Below the pieces are notes generated by a model. It saw only the letters and a list, made by a program, of their open reading frames with translations, made no database searches and was not told the DNA's origin. The translations under genes were made by a program, and so were the position numbers. This document shows, one piece after another, positions 16,799 to 26,038 of a stretch of DNA of 37,416 bases. How positions within the stretch are numbered: position 1 is the stretch's first letter; the number at the start of each line of letters is the position of its first letter. Where the stretch lies: assembly GCF_006483445.1 (NCBI RefSeq), contig NZ_PPPT01000169.1, forward strand, positions 1-37,416. The letters are read 5' to 3'. The DNA comes from Bradyrhizobium guangdongense. Lineage in GTDB: Bacteria; Pseudomonadota; Alphaproteobacteria; Rhizobiales; Xanthobacteraceae.

Positions 16799-17107
16799 CG
16801 AACTCACCCCCGGCCGCGCATCTCCGCGCGACAGCGCCTACGCCACGATACCGTCATATTGTGCAACTCGCCAACGGCGTTTTGCCATAGCCGTTCCTTA
16901 AAATAGCGAAATCAGGGACTTATTCACATTCCCTTCAGCATCGTCTCGCTAGCTTCAACGACATCCCCGGTTACCGTATTTGCTGCGTTGCATCAGGAAT
17001 TTAGCCATTATGCCGAATTACTTGCGGATGGAACTGCGCTATAGGAAGTCCGGGGGACAGGCCCGCGCACACCAGCAGGGCCAAGAGGGCACGCCGGGCG
17101 ACTAGCG
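16799..17107. other. Divergent intergenic region
   Basis: 309 bases between the proline-rich membrane protein and the glycosyltransferase. AT-rich around 16880-16930 and 16970-17020, as expected for two promoters. No clear operator or hairpin was found. Confidence 0.4.
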
Positions 17108-18757
17108 ATGACATCCATCACGACTTCGGCGATCGATACGCCTCTCCGGCGCTCGGTCGAACGGACTTGCGACGATCTCGCCATGCTCGTGCTGGCGGCG
17201 ATCGCGGTCATCGCCGGCCTGACGTTCCGCGACTACGGTCTCGGCTGGGACGACTACACCCACGCCGAATATGCCGATCTCCTGCTGCGCATGTTCGGTT
17301 CCGGCTTCAAGGACACAGCGGCGTTGTCCTTCGCCAACCTCTACATGTATGGCGGCGGCTTCGACATGATCGCGGCGCTGCTGCACAAGGTCATTCCGCT
17401 CGAACTGTTCGAGACGCGACGCCTGGTCGGCGCCATCGTCGGCGTGATCGGGCTTGCCGTGACGTGGCGGGTCGGCCGCCGCGTCGGCGGGCCGATCGCG
17501 GGCCTTGCGACGCTGTTGCTGCTCGCGCTCTGCCCGACCTTCTACGGCCACATGTTCATGAACCCGAAGGACGCACCGTTTGCCGTGGCGATGGTCGTCC
17601 TGATGCTCGGCCTCGTGCGGCTCGCCGATGAATATCCGCGCCCCTCGCCGCGCACGATCCTGATCGTCGGCGTCGGCGCCGGCCTGTCGATCGGCTCGCG
17701 CATCCTTGGCGGCCTCGCGCTGGTCTATGCCGTGATCGGCTTCATCCCGCTGTTCCTCGAGGAACTGCGCGTCGAAGGCGCCCGCGAAGCCGCGCGCCGC
17801 TTCGCCCATACCGTCTACGTGCTGCTGCCCGGGCTCGTGCTCGGCTATCTCGTGATGGGCCTGATCTGGCCGTGGTCGATCATGGAGCCCGGCAATCCGT
17901 TTTCTGCGCTGACCTACTTCTCGCACTTCTTCGAGAAGCCGTGGAAGGAAATGTTCGACGGCGCGCTGGTGTCGGTGCCGGACATGCCCTGGTCCTATCT
18001 GCCGACGCTGTTCGCGCTGCAACTGCCCGAAGTGCTGCTGGTGCTGATGGCCGGCGCTGTCGTCGGCACCTTCGTCATGCTGCCGCGCAAGGACGTGCCG
18101 GCACGCCGCAAGACGATCATGCTGATGCTGACGCTGGCAGCCACCCTGCCGCTCGTGATCGCGATGGTGAAGCGCCCAGCACTCTACAACGGCATCCGTC
18201 ACTTCATCTTCGTCATCCCGCCGATGGCCGTGCTCGGCGGCGTCGCCTTTGCATGGCTCATGGAGCGGCTGCGCGCCAATCACCGGAGCTGGCAGCCGGT
18301 CGTGCTCGCGACCTTCTGCTTCGGGCTTGCGCTCTCGGCCGCCGAGATGATCCGCCTGCATCCCTACCAGTACACACATTTCAATCACGTCGCCGGCACC
18401 GTGCGCGGCGCCGACGAGCGCTTCATGCTGGACTATTGGGGCCTCGCGCTGAAGCAGGCCTCCGACGAGCTGCGCGAGCAACTCGTCGAGCGGCAGGAAG
18501 TGCAGCCGCAGAACCGCAAATGGAAGGTCGCCGTGTGCGGCCCGCAGCGTCCGGCGCAGGTCGCGCTTGGCCCCGACTTCACCATCGGCTGGGACTCCAA
18601 TGCGGCCGACTTCGCCATGACGCTCGGCGAGTTCTACTGCAAGGGCCTCACCGCGCCCGTCATGGCCGAGATCAAGCGCGACGACGTCGTGTTCGCCCGC
18701 GTCTACGACATCCGCGGCCGCAGCATTTCAAGCCTGCTGTCGATCCCCGCGCCGTAA
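17108..18757 (+). CDS. GT-C membrane glycosyltransferase (family 39/PMT-like)
   Basis: A 549-residue protein with about ten membrane helices. The first periplasmic loop holds the acidic motif FRDYGLGWDDYTHAEYA, matching the catalytic Asp region after helix 1 of PMT/ArnT-type enzymes. YGGGFDMIAALLHKVIP and GHMFMNPKDAPFAVAMVVLM (a second loop with an Asp) follow. The C-terminal 150 residues are a periplasmic domain (HPYQYTHFNHVAGTVRGADE). These enzymes move a sugar from a polyprenyl-phosphate carrier to an acceptor outside the inner membrane; donor and acceptor are unknown. It is a single-gene unit. GT39 or an uncharacterised relative are both possible. Confidence 0.82.
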   Translation: MTSITTSAIDTPLRRSVERTCDDLAMLVLAAIAVIAGLTFRDYGLGWDDYTHAEYADLLLRMFGSGFKDTAALSFANLYMYGGGFDMIAALLHKVIPLELFETRRLVGAIVGVIGLAVTWRVGRRVGGPIAGLATLLLLALCPTFYGHMFMNPKDAPFAVAMVVLMLGLVRLADEYPRPSPRTILIVGVGAGLSIGSRILGGLALVYAVIGFIPLFLEELRVEGAREAARRFAHTVYVLLPGLVLGYLVMGLIWPWSIMEPGNPFSALTYFSHFFEKPWKEMFDGALVSVPDMPWSYLPTLFALQLPEVLLVLMAGAVVGTFVMLPRKDVPARRKTIMLMLTLAATLPLVIAMVKRPALYNGIRHFIFVIPPMAVLGGVAFAWLMERLRANHRSWQPVVLATFCFGLALSAAEMIRLHPYQYTHFNHVAGTVRGADERFMLDYWGLALKQASDELREQLVERQEVQPQNRKWKVAVCGPQRPAQVALGPDFTIGWDSNAADFAMTLGEFYCKGLTAPVMAEIKRDDVVFARVYDIRGRSISSLLSIPAP

Positions 18758-18768
18758 GTTCCGTACCC

Positions 18769-18839
18769 GTAGCCCGGATGGAGCGCAGCGCAATCCGGGA
18801 CAGTGTCCCCGCATTCCGCTTCGCTGCATGCGGGCTACG
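18769..18839. repeat. Dispersed palindromic repeat (TAGCCCGGATGG type)
   Basis: Begins GTAGCCCGGATGGAGCGC and ends GCATGCGGGCTACG, forming an imperfect hairpin. A common rhizobial extragenic palindrome, from memory. It starts 11 bases after the glycosyltransferase stop. Confidence 0.7.
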
Positions 18840-18927
18840 CTGAACTGCTGCGCTCTGGGCGCCTTGCTGCGTACTGTTTGCAAGTCTAGGCTTCCTTCCG
18901 AAACAACGATGTTCGGAGAGATTTGCC

Positions 18928-19707
18928 ATGTCGCCAGCGGAAGCCCGCCTGAAGGAAGTGCCGTCCAACATGACGGAGGCCGAGTGGCAACAGCGGGTCA
19001 ACCTCGCCGCCTGCTACCGCCTCGTCGCGCTCTATGGCTGGGACGATCTGGTCGACACCCACATCTCCGCCCGCGTGCCCGGGCCCGATCACCACTTCCT
19101 GATCAATCCCTACGGCTTGATGTTCGACGAGATCACGGCGTCGAGCCTCGTCAAGGTCGACCTGCACGGCAACCAGCTCACCGAGAGCGAGTACAGCATC
19201 AACCCGGCCGGCTTCACCATCCACTCGGCGATCCACGAAGTGCGGGAGGACGCGATCTGCGTGCTTCATCTGCACACGCTCGACGGCACCGCGGTCTCCA
19301 GCAGCGCCGAAGGCCTGCTGCCGCTGAACCAGACGGCGCAGCTCGTCACCCACGACCTCGCCTATCACGATTATGAGGGCATTGCGCTCGATCACGACGA
19401 GCGTCCGCGGCTGCAGAAGGACCTCGGCGACCACTGCCACATGCTGTTGCGCAACCACGGCACGTTGACGGTCGGCCGCTCCGTCGCCTCCGCCTTCGAG
19501 CGCATGTACCATTTGGAACGCGCCTGCTCGATGCAGGTGCGCACCCGCGCGCTGGGCACCCCGGTCTATCCGGTCGAGAACATCGCGATCGAGAAAAACA
19601 CCGAGCTGCTCGCCAATCGCGACCGCGCCGAGCTGCGTTCGACGACCCTCGTGTGGCCGCCGCTGTTGCGCAAGCTCGATCGCGAGAGCCCCGGTTACCG
19701 AACTTGA
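18928..19707 (+). CDS. Class II aldolase/adducin family protein
   Basis: A 259-residue cytoplasmic protein preceded by GGAGAG. VNLAACYRLVALYGWDDLVD then THISARVPG and FLINPYGLMFDEITASSLVK form the N-terminal half. The zinc ligands are HLHTLDG and, later, LLRNHGTLTVG, as in L-fuculose-phosphate aldolase and its relatives. Substrate cannot be assigned: this branch includes aldolases, epimerases and many uncharacterised proteins, and the kinase or isomerase expected next to a sugar aldolase is missing. It is followed by a good terminator. Confidence 0.92.
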   Translation: MSPAEARLKEVPSNMTEAEWQQRVNLAACYRLVALYGWDDLVDTHISARVPGPDHHFLINPYGLMFDEITASSLVKVDLHGNQLTESEYSINPAGFTIHSAIHEVREDAICVLHLHTLDGTAVSSSAEGLLPLNQTAQLVTHDLAYHDYEGIALDHDERPRLQKDLGDHCHMLLRNHGTLTVGRSVASAFERMYHLERACSMQVRTRALGTPVYPVENIAIEKNTELLANRDRAELRSTTLVWPPLLRKLDRESPGYRT

Positions 19708-19764
19708 GAATTCCTGGGTTCGGTGTAGTATCTGCGCCGAACGACCTCTGCGCTATCTGGAATG

Positions 19765-19797
19765 AAACGCCGCCCAATTCCGGGCGGCGTTTTTGTT
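19765..19797 (+). terminator. Rho-independent terminator of the aldolase gene
   Basis: ACGCCGCCC (19767-19775) pairs perfectly with GGGCGGCGT (19782-19790) across a six-base loop, followed by TTTTTGTTT. The clearest intrinsic terminator in the window. Confidence 0.85.
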
Positions 19798-19808
19798 TGG
19801 TGCGGCTT

Positions 19809-19950
19809 CGTAGGGTGGGTTAGCCGCGCGGATTGCGCGAAGCGCAAACCACCGGGCGTAACCCACCTCTTTTGTTTCCGCAGAGACAGAAGTGGTGGGT
19901 TACGCCCAGCGACTGCGCTTCGCGCAGCCGCAAGGCTAACCCACCCTACG
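19809..19950. repeat. Large nested inverted repeat (GTAGGGTGGGTTAGCC type)
   Basis: Outer arms CGTAGGGTGGGTTAGCC and GGCTAACCCACCCTACG; inner arms GGGCGTAACCCACC and GGTGGGTTACGCCC. Two opposed copies of a dispersed repeat, between convergent genes and ending 11 bases from the dipeptidase stop. Could fold into a cruciform and end transcription both ways. Confidence 0.8.
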
Positions 19951-19961
19951 CGCCGGCGATT

Positions 19962-21362
19962 TTATTTCACCTCCGCCAGCGCCGCGAGGATGCGGGCCCA
20001 GGAGCGGATGCCCTTCTGAAAGCTCTTCAGGTCGTACTTCTCGTTCGGCGAGTGGATGTTGTCATCGTCGAGACCGAAGCCGACCAGCAGCGAGTCCAGG
20101 CCCAGCGTGCGCTTGAAGTCGGCGACGATCGGGATCGAGGCACCCGACCCCATCAGCACGGTCTCCTTGCCCCACTCCTCCGTCAGCGCCTTGCTGGCGG
20201 CAGCCAGCGGCTTCATGTTCCAGTCGAGCGCGACCGCGGGCGCGGCCGAGTGGTCGCCGAACTCGACCTTGCAGTCGGCCGGAATGCGCGCCGACACATA
20301 GTCGCGGAAGGCTTTTCGGATCTTCTGCGGATCCTGCCCCTCGACGAGACGGAACGAGACTTTTGCCGAGGCATGTGACGGGATCACCGTCTTGGAGCCT
20401 TCGCCGATATAGCCGCCCCAGATGCCGTTGACGTCGCAGGTCGGACGTGAGGAGGCCTGCTCGATCAGGAGTCGCCCCTTCTCGCCGGCCGGGATCGACA
20501 GCCCGATCGGCTTGAGGAAGAAATCCGGCGTCATATTGAGCTTCTTCCATTGCTCCAGGATGTCCGGCGGCAGATCCTTCACGCCGTCATAGAAGCCGGG
20601 GATGGTGATGCGGTTGTCGTCGTCAAACAGCCCGCCGAGAATTTTGGTCAGCAGCCGGATCGGGTTCATCGCAGCGCCGCCGAACACGCCTGAATGCAGG
20701 TCGCGGTTGGCGGCGGTGATCTTCACCTCCTCATAGAGCAGGCCACGCAGCGACGTCGTGATCGCCGGCGTGTTGCGGTCCCACATGCCGGTATCGCAGA
20801 CCAGCACGTAGTCAGCCTTGAATTCGTCCTTGTTGGCCTCGATGAAGGGCACAAAATTCTTCGAGCCGACCTCCTCCTCGCCTTCGATCAGGAAGGTGAC
20901 GTCGACCGGCAGCGAGCCCGTGACCTTCTTCCAGGCGCGGCAGGCCTCGACGAAGGTCATGACCTGTCCCTTGTCGTCCTCGGCGCCGCGCGCGACGATG
21001 ATCTTGCGACCGTCGGCATGATCGGTGACCGCGGGCTCGAATGGCGGACGATGCCAGAGATTGAGCGGGTCGACCGGCTGGACGTCGTAATGCCCGTAGA
21101 ACAGCACATGCGGCCGGCCGTTGCCCTTGGCGCCGGTTTTGCCGACGACGGCGGGATGACCCGCGGTCGGCCTCACCTGCGTCGTTACGCCGAGACTGGC
21201 GACGTCGCTGGCGAGATGCTCGGCCGCCGCCTTGCAATCCGCGGCGAAGGCCGGATCCGCCGAGATCGACTTGATCCGCAACAGCGCGAACAGGCGCTCC
21301 AGGCTGTTGTCAAAGTCCTTGTCGATATGGTCGAGGACGGATTGAAGCTGCGCATTGGACAT
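19962..21362 (-). CDS. M20 family dipeptidase
   Basis: A 466-residue zinc peptidase. VLFYGHYDVQPVDPLNLWHR gives the first metal His and Asp, ARGAEDDKGQVMTFVEACRA the bridging Asp, and FLIEGEEEVGSKNFVPFIEA the catalytic Glu pair. An inserted dimerisation domain and a C-terminal LGLDSLLVGFGLDDDNIHSP, with the last metal His, complete the set. Length and order fit the M20 dipeptidase (carnosinase/CNDP-like) subfamily. It would hydrolyse short peptides in the cytoplasm; no signal peptide. ATG at 21362 with GGGAAG upstream. It lies 20 bases downstream of the GT87 gene on the same strand, so it may be on the same transcript. Confidence 0.92.
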   Translation of the reverse strand: MSNAQLQSVLDHIDKDFDNSLERLFALLRIKSISADPAFAADCKAAAEHLASDVASLGVTTQVRPTAGHPAVVGKTGAKGNGRPHVLFYGHYDVQPVDPLNLWHRPPFEPAVTDHADGRKIIVARGAEDDKGQVMTFVEACRAWKKVTGSLPVDVTFLIEGEEEVGSKNFVPFIEANKDEFKADYVLVCDTGMWDRNTPAITTSLRGLLYEEVKITAANRDLHSGVFGGAAMNPIRLLTKILGGLFDDDNRITIPGFYDGVKDLPPDILEQWKKLNMTPDFFLKPIGLSIPAGEKGRLLIEQASSRPTCDVNGIWGGYIGEGSKTVIPSHASAKVSFRLVEGQDPQKIRKAFRDYVSARIPADCKVEFGDHSAAPAVALDWNMKPLAAASKALTEEWGKETVLMGSGASIPIVADFKRTLGLDSLLVGFGLDDDNIHSPNEKYDLKSFQKGIRSWARILAALAEVK

Positions 21363-21382
21363 CGTGGTCTTCCCGATTGGTT

Positions 21383-22684
21383 TTATGTTGCGGGTTTTAG
21401 CTCCGTCGGAGCGTCCGGGCCAGCTGCCTCAAGGGGATGGCGGATGTGCCAGACCAGCGCAGCGGCCAGCACGGCGGTGGCCCAGAGGTTGTTGCCCCAG
21501 GCCTGCAACACATGCGGAAACAGTTGCAGGGACAACAGCCCCAGAACGGCGGCGATGCCGAGCGCAATCCAGGTTCCCATGCGCGCCCCGGGGCGCTCGT
21601 CATAGACGGCACGATGGATCAGGATCGTGATCGGAAAGAACAGCCACACGAAGTAATATTGCCGCGCCAGCGGTGTGGCGACGGTCATCAGGCAGAAGAG
21701 GATGCCGAGTTCCTCGGCATCCGATCGCGGGGTGCGTTTCTTCTCGCCCGGCATGACGGCAAGGAATCCCAGGCCGAGCGCCGCCGATACCGCAAGCACG
21801 ATCCAGTTCGCGGTTTTGTAGCCGACGTCGACGACGTTCATCGTGCGCGACGGCTTGTTGGGATCCTCTATATTGTAGTTGATCGGGCGGACCAGCCGGT
21901 GCGTCACCGCGATGATCGACTGATTGATCCACGACCAGTTCTGATCGCCGCGTTGACCAAAGCCCTGCTCCGAGGTCGATCCGACCATGCCCTGGTACCA
22001 GGTCTTGACCTCCGCGACGTTGCGCTCGAAGCCGCGGATCGGCGCCGGCAGCACGAAGAGGAAGGCGACGAGGAAGATCATCATGCTGGCAAACGCCGTC
22101 CATTGCCGCCGCCACAGCAGATAGGGGAATACGGCAATGGGAAACGCCTTGATCGCGGTCGCCAGCGCAAACATCGCGCCCGCCGTCCACGGCCGCTCGC
22201 GCAGCACCCAGAACCCGTACAGCGTCATCGCGAGCAGCACGAGGTTCGGCTGCCCGAGGTCGAACATGTCGAACACCGAGGTGATGGTGACGACCCCCGG
22301 CAGCGCCGCGATCCAGGGATTTGGAGTACGCCCGAGCCCCGTCATGGCGTTGGAGAGCTGCGCGGTGATCCACCATGCCGCGACGTTGAGCAGCGACAGA
22401 CAGCTATACAGCGTGACCTTGCCGAACCAGGCGGGAGGCGCGAGCAACAGCGCCGGAAAGGGCGGATAGATGAAGTCGAGGGTGTCGCCCGTCATTCGCT
22501 CGTAGAGCGGCAGGCCTTGCAGCACCTGCTGGCCCGCCCAGTACCAGAGCGCATAGTCCTTGCTCTTGCCGTCGCGAAAGATCTCGGGGATCAGCACGTC
22601 GGCCACGAGCAGGATGCTCACGGCATAGAACAGGAGGTCCGTCGGCCGTCGCAGGGAGGGCCATCGCAGCACGGGGTCTTGCAT
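21383..22684 (-). CDS. DUF2029/GT87-type membrane glycosyltransferase
   Basis: A 433-residue protein with about nine membrane helices. The start is ATG 22684, which shares its A with the TGA stop of the upstream gene (TGATG), so translation is coupled. LFYAVSILLVADVLIPEIFR is helix 1; the loop with DYALWYWAGQQVLQG and LPLYERMTGDTLDFIYPPFP is the GT87 signature seen in actinobacterial mannosyltransferases (acidic loop followed by YPP). Such enzymes use polyprenyl-phosphate sugars. In this operon it should act on the same lipid-linked pathway as its partner; the actual product is unknown. Confidence 0.87.
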   Translation of the reverse strand: MQDPVLRWPSLRRPTDLLFYAVSILLVADVLIPEIFRDGKSKDYALWYWAGQQVLQGLPLYERMTGDTLDFIYPPFPALLLAPPAWFGKVTLYSCLSLLNVAAWWITAQLSNAMTGLGRTPNPWIAALPGVVTITSVFDMFDLGQPNLVLLAMTLYGFWVLRERPWTAGAMFALATAIKAFPIAVFPYLLWRRQWTAFASMMIFLVAFLFVLPAPIRGFERNVAEVKTWYQGMVGSTSEQGFGQRGDQNWSWINQSIIAVTHRLVRPINYNIEDPNKPSRTMNVVDVGYKTANWIVLAVSAALGLGFLAVMPGEKKRTPRSDAEELGILFCLMTVATPLARQYYFVWLFFPITILIHRAVYDERPGARMGTWIALGIAAVLGLLSLQLFPHVLQAWGNNLWATAVLAAALVWHIRHPLEAAGPDAPTELKPAT

Positions 22685-24246
22685 CAAAGGGGGCCTTGTT
22701 TCGCAGGCCGTCCGGTAGCAGCAACCGAGTCCGCCTGCAAACGCGCCAGGGTCGCATTTCCGTGATGGGCGGTGGCATTCGGCCTGATCTCCACCACGAC
22801 CAGCGCCGGATTGCCGCTGAGCTTTGCGTGGCTGATGATCCGCATCCCCGCATTTGCCTTGGCCAGTGCTTCCATTTCCGCCGGCGAGACGATCACCAAA
22901 GCGGGCACCTTCAGCTTCGCCAGCTCGGATGCAGGCAGCCTGCGCACCGGCGCCGGCACATAGGCAAGCACGTTCGCACTGACCGTCGTCTCAGCCGCAT
23001 AGATGATGCCCGGCATGGTCGCCCTGACGCCGGCGATGGTCTGCGCATCAATCCGGGTCTGTCGGAACGTGTCGGGCGAAGCCGGAATGACGAGCCAGCC
23101 AAGCACGATGAGCGCCGTCGACAAGCCCGTCACGATGGTGTTGGCGACCGCGATCAGCCAGTGCCGGCTGAACCACCAGCGCTCGAACAGGATGCCGCCG
23201 ATGACAGCGAGCCCGAGATTGCCGGGCATTGCATAGCGCGTCGCGACGCCGCCGGGCCAGACCAGAAGCACGAGCGCGCCGAGCGTGGCGTAGAGGATCG
23301 CCGCCAGCATGAGATCGCGATCCCCACGCAACTCGCCTCGCCGCATCGCAAGGATCGCGGGGATGAGCAGGATCGAACCTGGCGCCCATTCCATGATCAT
23401 GCTGAGCGCAAAATCGAGATGGTCGCGCAGCCATTGCTGCGCCGTCATGCCCTCGTCCAGCCGCGAATGATGCAGCCAGCCCTGGACGTCGCCGGGGATC
23501 ATGACCGCCCAGTACCAGGCCGCCGATGGCAGCACCGCGATGATGTTGGCGAGCGCAAATCCCGCCACGTCGCTCCAGCGCCGCTTGATCAGGATATAGG
23601 CGCCGACGCCGAGCCCGAAGAAGGCCAGCGGCTGCGGTCCCTTGGTGAGGCCGGACAATGCGAGCAGAATGCCGATGCAGATCCAGCGCGGCAGCGAGAC
23701 GCGGTCCTGGATCACGCCGTGCCACCACAGGAAGAAGCCGCCGAACATCAGCACCGACAGCGTGACGTCGGGCTCCGCGGTGACGAATTTTTGCGCCACC
23801 ATCGGACAGGCGAACCAGCACAGCGCTGCGAATACGGCGGGCGCCCTGCGGGTGTGCGGCAGCACGAGGTGGTAGACCATCAGGCCGCCGGCGAGCAGGA
23901 ACAGAAGATGCGGCAGCCGCGCCGACCAGACGCCGACGCCGCCCGTCACGCTGCCGAGCGCTGCCGCGATCCACGACAGCAGCACGGGACGCTCGGCGAA
24001 GCGAAGGCCGTAGAGATAAGGCGCTCGCCAATGGCCGTCCTCGAGCGCGCCGCGGGCAAGGCCGATGACGGTGCCCTCTTCATAATGCGTGCCGCGGAGC
24101 GAGGCGGCCGGAAACGCCATCAGGGCCCAGAGCAGGACGACCCAGAACCAGCCGGGAATTTCGGCCTCGCGCACGCGCGTGACCTGGCGGAGAAACCAGG
24201 TCCACACGATCTCTGTAACGGCCTTCGATTCAATCGCCTGCGACAC
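22684..24246 (-). CDS. GT-C membrane glycosyltransferase (ArnT/PMT_2-like)
   Basis: A 520-residue protein starting at GTG 24246, with GAGGGG upstream. IPGWFWVVLLWALMAFPAAS is helix 1, followed by the acidic loop THYEEGTVIGLARG (ArnT-type enzymes have a DE or EE here) and LYGLRFAERPVLLSWIAAAL, close to the PxLYY-like region. About ten helices in all, then a periplasmic C-terminal domain with SPAEMEALAKANAGMR. ArnT adds aminoarabinose to lipid A; this relative may transfer another sugar to a surface glycan. It overlaps the GT87 gene by one base, so the two probably work together. Confidence 0.85.
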   Translation of the reverse strand: MSQAIESKAVTEIVWTWFLRQVTRVREAEIPGWFWVVLLWALMAFPAASLRGTHYEEGTVIGLARGALEDGHWRAPYLYGLRFAERPVLLSWIAAALGSVTGGVGVWSARLPHLLFLLAGGLMVYHLVLPHTRRAPAVFAALCWFACPMVAQKFVTAEPDVTLSVLMFGGFFLWWHGVIQDRVSLPRWICIGILLALSGLTKGPQPLAFFGLGVGAYILIKRRWSDVAGFALANIIAVLPSAAWYWAVMIPGDVQGWLHHSRLDEGMTAQQWLRDHLDFALSMIMEWAPGSILLIPAILAMRRGELRGDRDLMLAAILYATLGALVLLVWPGGVATRYAMPGNLGLAVIGGILFERWWFSRHWLIAVANTIVTGLSTALIVLGWLVIPASPDTFRQTRIDAQTIAGVRATMPGIIYAAETTVSANVLAYVPAPVRRLPASELAKLKVPALVIVSPAEMEALAKANAGMRIISHAKLSGNPALVVVEIRPNATAHHGNATLARLQADSVAATGRPAKQGPL

Positions 24247-24329
24247 GCGCCCCTCAAGTCAGCACCAAAGCGCGATAGGTCGCATCAATGGCCGGCCCAG
24301 ACAAGCGCTCGCCGGCCTTATTCGGCGCC
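24247..24329. other. Short promoter region of the glycosyltransferase pair
   Basis: Contains the GTG-proximal ribosome binding site. No promoter could be fixed by eye. Confidence 0.3.
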
Positions 24330-24409
24330 TAAAGCGTGATCGCGCTTTAGCTCTCTGTTTGCGCATGATCTTTTCGGAAAACCGCTACGCACTTTTCCGG
24401 ATCATGCCC
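24330..24409. repeat. Dispersed palindromic repeat, copy B
   Basis: Same unit as 5062-5162: AAAGCGTGATCGCGCTTTAG followed by GCGCATGATC, TTTTCGGAAAACC and CTTTTCCGGATCATGCC. The first hairpin is shortened. The last base is next to the TAA stop of the HerA-like gene (24410-24412), the same relation as copy A has to its gene. Confidence 0.8.
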
Positions 24410-26038
24410 TTAGCGCCGCAACAGCCCGCCGAGCGCACCACGGACCAGGGTCCGGCCGATCGAGCCGCCGAGCTGGCCGCCGACCGACTTGCCGACGCTG
24501 GCCGCCATCCCGCCGATGACAGTGTTGGTGACCGATCTCGTCACGTCGCGAGCGATGACCTGGCCGGTGGACAGGCGGCCGCGCTTGACGTTGGTGCCGA
24601 AGATCGTGCCGACGATCGAGCCGATCTGGCCGAGGATGCCGCCACCCCCGCCTCCGGCAGCCGCTCCGCCGTCCGCCGTTGCGGCGGTGCCCGCAATCCG
24701 TTTCTGGATCATCTCATAGGCGGACTCTGCATCGACAGCCGTGTCATATTTGCCCTTCACGGGGCTCGCAGCCATGATCGCCGTGCGCTCCTCCGGCGTG
24801 ATCGCCCCGATGCGCCCGGTCGGCGGGCGGATCATTACACGTTCGACCATCGACGGCGTGCCGTTGCCTTCGAGGAAGGACACCAGCGCTTCACCCTTGC
24901 CGAGCTCCATGATCACCTTGGCGGTATCGAGCTTGGGATTGGGCCGGAAGGTCTGGGCGGCGGCTGCGACCGCCTTCTGGTCGCGCGGCGTGAAGGCGCG
25001 CAGCGCGTGCTGCACGCGGTTGCCCAACTGGCCGAGCACGCGATCCGGCACGTCGATCGGGTTCTGGGTGACAAAGTAGATACCGACGCCCTTGGAGCGG
25101 ATCAGGCGCACCACCTGCTCGATCTTGTCCATCAGCGCTTTCGGCGCGTCGTTGAACAGCAGATGCGCCTCGTCGAAAAAGAAGACGAGCTTTGGCTTCG
25201 GCAGGTCGCCGGCCTCGGGCAGCTCCTCGAACAGCTCTGACAGCATCCACAGCAGGAATGTCGCGTAAAGCCGTGGACTCTGGAGCAGCTTGTCGGCCAC
25301 GAGGATGTTGACCATGCCGCGGCCGTCGCGGTCGGTCTTCATGAAATCCTTGAGCGTCAGCGCCGGCTCGCCGAAGAACTTTGTGGCGCCCTGGTTCTCC
25401 AGCACCAGGAGCTGGCGCTGGATCGTGCCGACGGTGGCCTTGGTGACGTTGCCGAACCCTTGCGCCTCTTTCTTGATGTCGGCGAGCGGACCTTCCCCGG
25501 CATCGGCGGCCTTCTTGGCGCCATCCGGCACGATCGCATCCAGGAGCGCGCGCAGATCCTTCATATCGATGAGGGTCAGGCCGTTGTCGTCGGCGACGCG
25601 GAAGGCCACGTTGAGGACGCCTTCCTGCACGTCGTTCAGGTCGAGCATCCGCGCCAGCAGGAGCGGCCCCATCTCGGTGACGGTCGCCCGCACCGGATGC
25701 CCCTGCTCGCCAAATACGTCCCAAAACACCGTCGAAAACTGATCCGGCTGGAACGTCAGCCCCATTTCGCCAGCGCGCTTGAGGATGAAATCCTTGGCCT
25801 CCCCGACTTGTGAAATGCCGGAGAGGTCGCCCTTGATGTCGGCGGCGAAGACAGGAACACCGGCGCGCGCAAATCCTTCCGCCAGCACCTGCAATGTCAC
25901 GGTCTTGCCGGTTCCGGTCGCGCCGGTGACGAGGCCGTGGCGGTTGGCAAGCGCGAGCGTCAGCCAGGCAAGCTCGTCTCCCTTGCCGACGAAGATCTTG
26001 TCGTCGGTATCGCCAAGCTTGGTGTTTGAAGTCGCCAT
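24410..26038 (-). CDS. HerA-like helicase/ATPase (DUF853 family)
   Basis: A 542-residue ATPase from ATG 26038; a longer frame upstream has no coding character. Walker A is TGATGTGKTVTLQVLAEGF (about 33-51), with VFAADIKGDLSGIS after it; Walker B is KLVFFFDEAHLLF, and IYFVTQNPIDVPDRVLGQLG holds sensor residues. This matches the YjgR/DUF853 group of HerA-like hexameric motors. HerA usually works with the nuclease NurA in DNA-end processing, but no nurA lies here, and the YjgR group has no settled function. The C-terminal 90 residues are Gly-rich with repeated GG motifs. A monocistronic gene. Confidence 0.9.
   Translation of the reverse strand: MATSNTKLGDTDDKIFVGKGDELAWLTLALANRHGLVTGATGTGKTVTLQVLAEGFARAGVPVFAADIKGDLSGISQVGEAKDFILKRAGEMGLTFQPDQFSTVFWDVFGEQGHPVRATVTEMGPLLLARMLDLNDVQEGVLNVAFRVADDNGLTLIDMKDLRALLDAIVPDGAKKAADAGEGPLADIKKEAQGFGNVTKATVGTIQRQLLVLENQGATKFFGEPALTLKDFMKTDRDGRGMVNILVADKLLQSPRLYATFLLWMLSELFEELPEAGDLPKPKLVFFFDEAHLLFNDAPKALMDKIEQVVRLIRSKGVGIYFVTQNPIDVPDRVLGQLGNRVQHALRAFTPRDQKAVAAAAQTFRPNPKLDTAKVIMELGKGEALVSFLEGNGTPSMVERVMIRPPTGRIGAITPEERTAIMAASPVKGKYDTAVDAESAYEMIQKRIAGTAATADGGAAAGGGGGGILGQIGSIVGTIFGTNVKRGRLSTGQVIARDVTRSVTNTVIGGMAASVGKSVGGQLGGSIGRTLVRGALGGLLRR

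Noticed and set aside
17102..18481. Minus-strand frame of 459 residues opposite the PMT-like gene
   Set aside because: His/Gln/Asp/Arg-rich antisense shadow; the plus frame has a start, membrane helices and the acidic loop motif.
19809..19950. Possible CRISPR or insertion-sequence ends
   Set aside because: Two opposed copies of a dispersed palindrome, no spacers, no transposase and no target-site duplication seen.
21437..24339. Two long plus-strand frames opposite the glycosyltransferases
   Set aside because: Shadows of high-GC coding sequence: Arg/His/Gln/Asp-rich, no hydrophobic pattern, whereas the minus frames have clear membrane helices.
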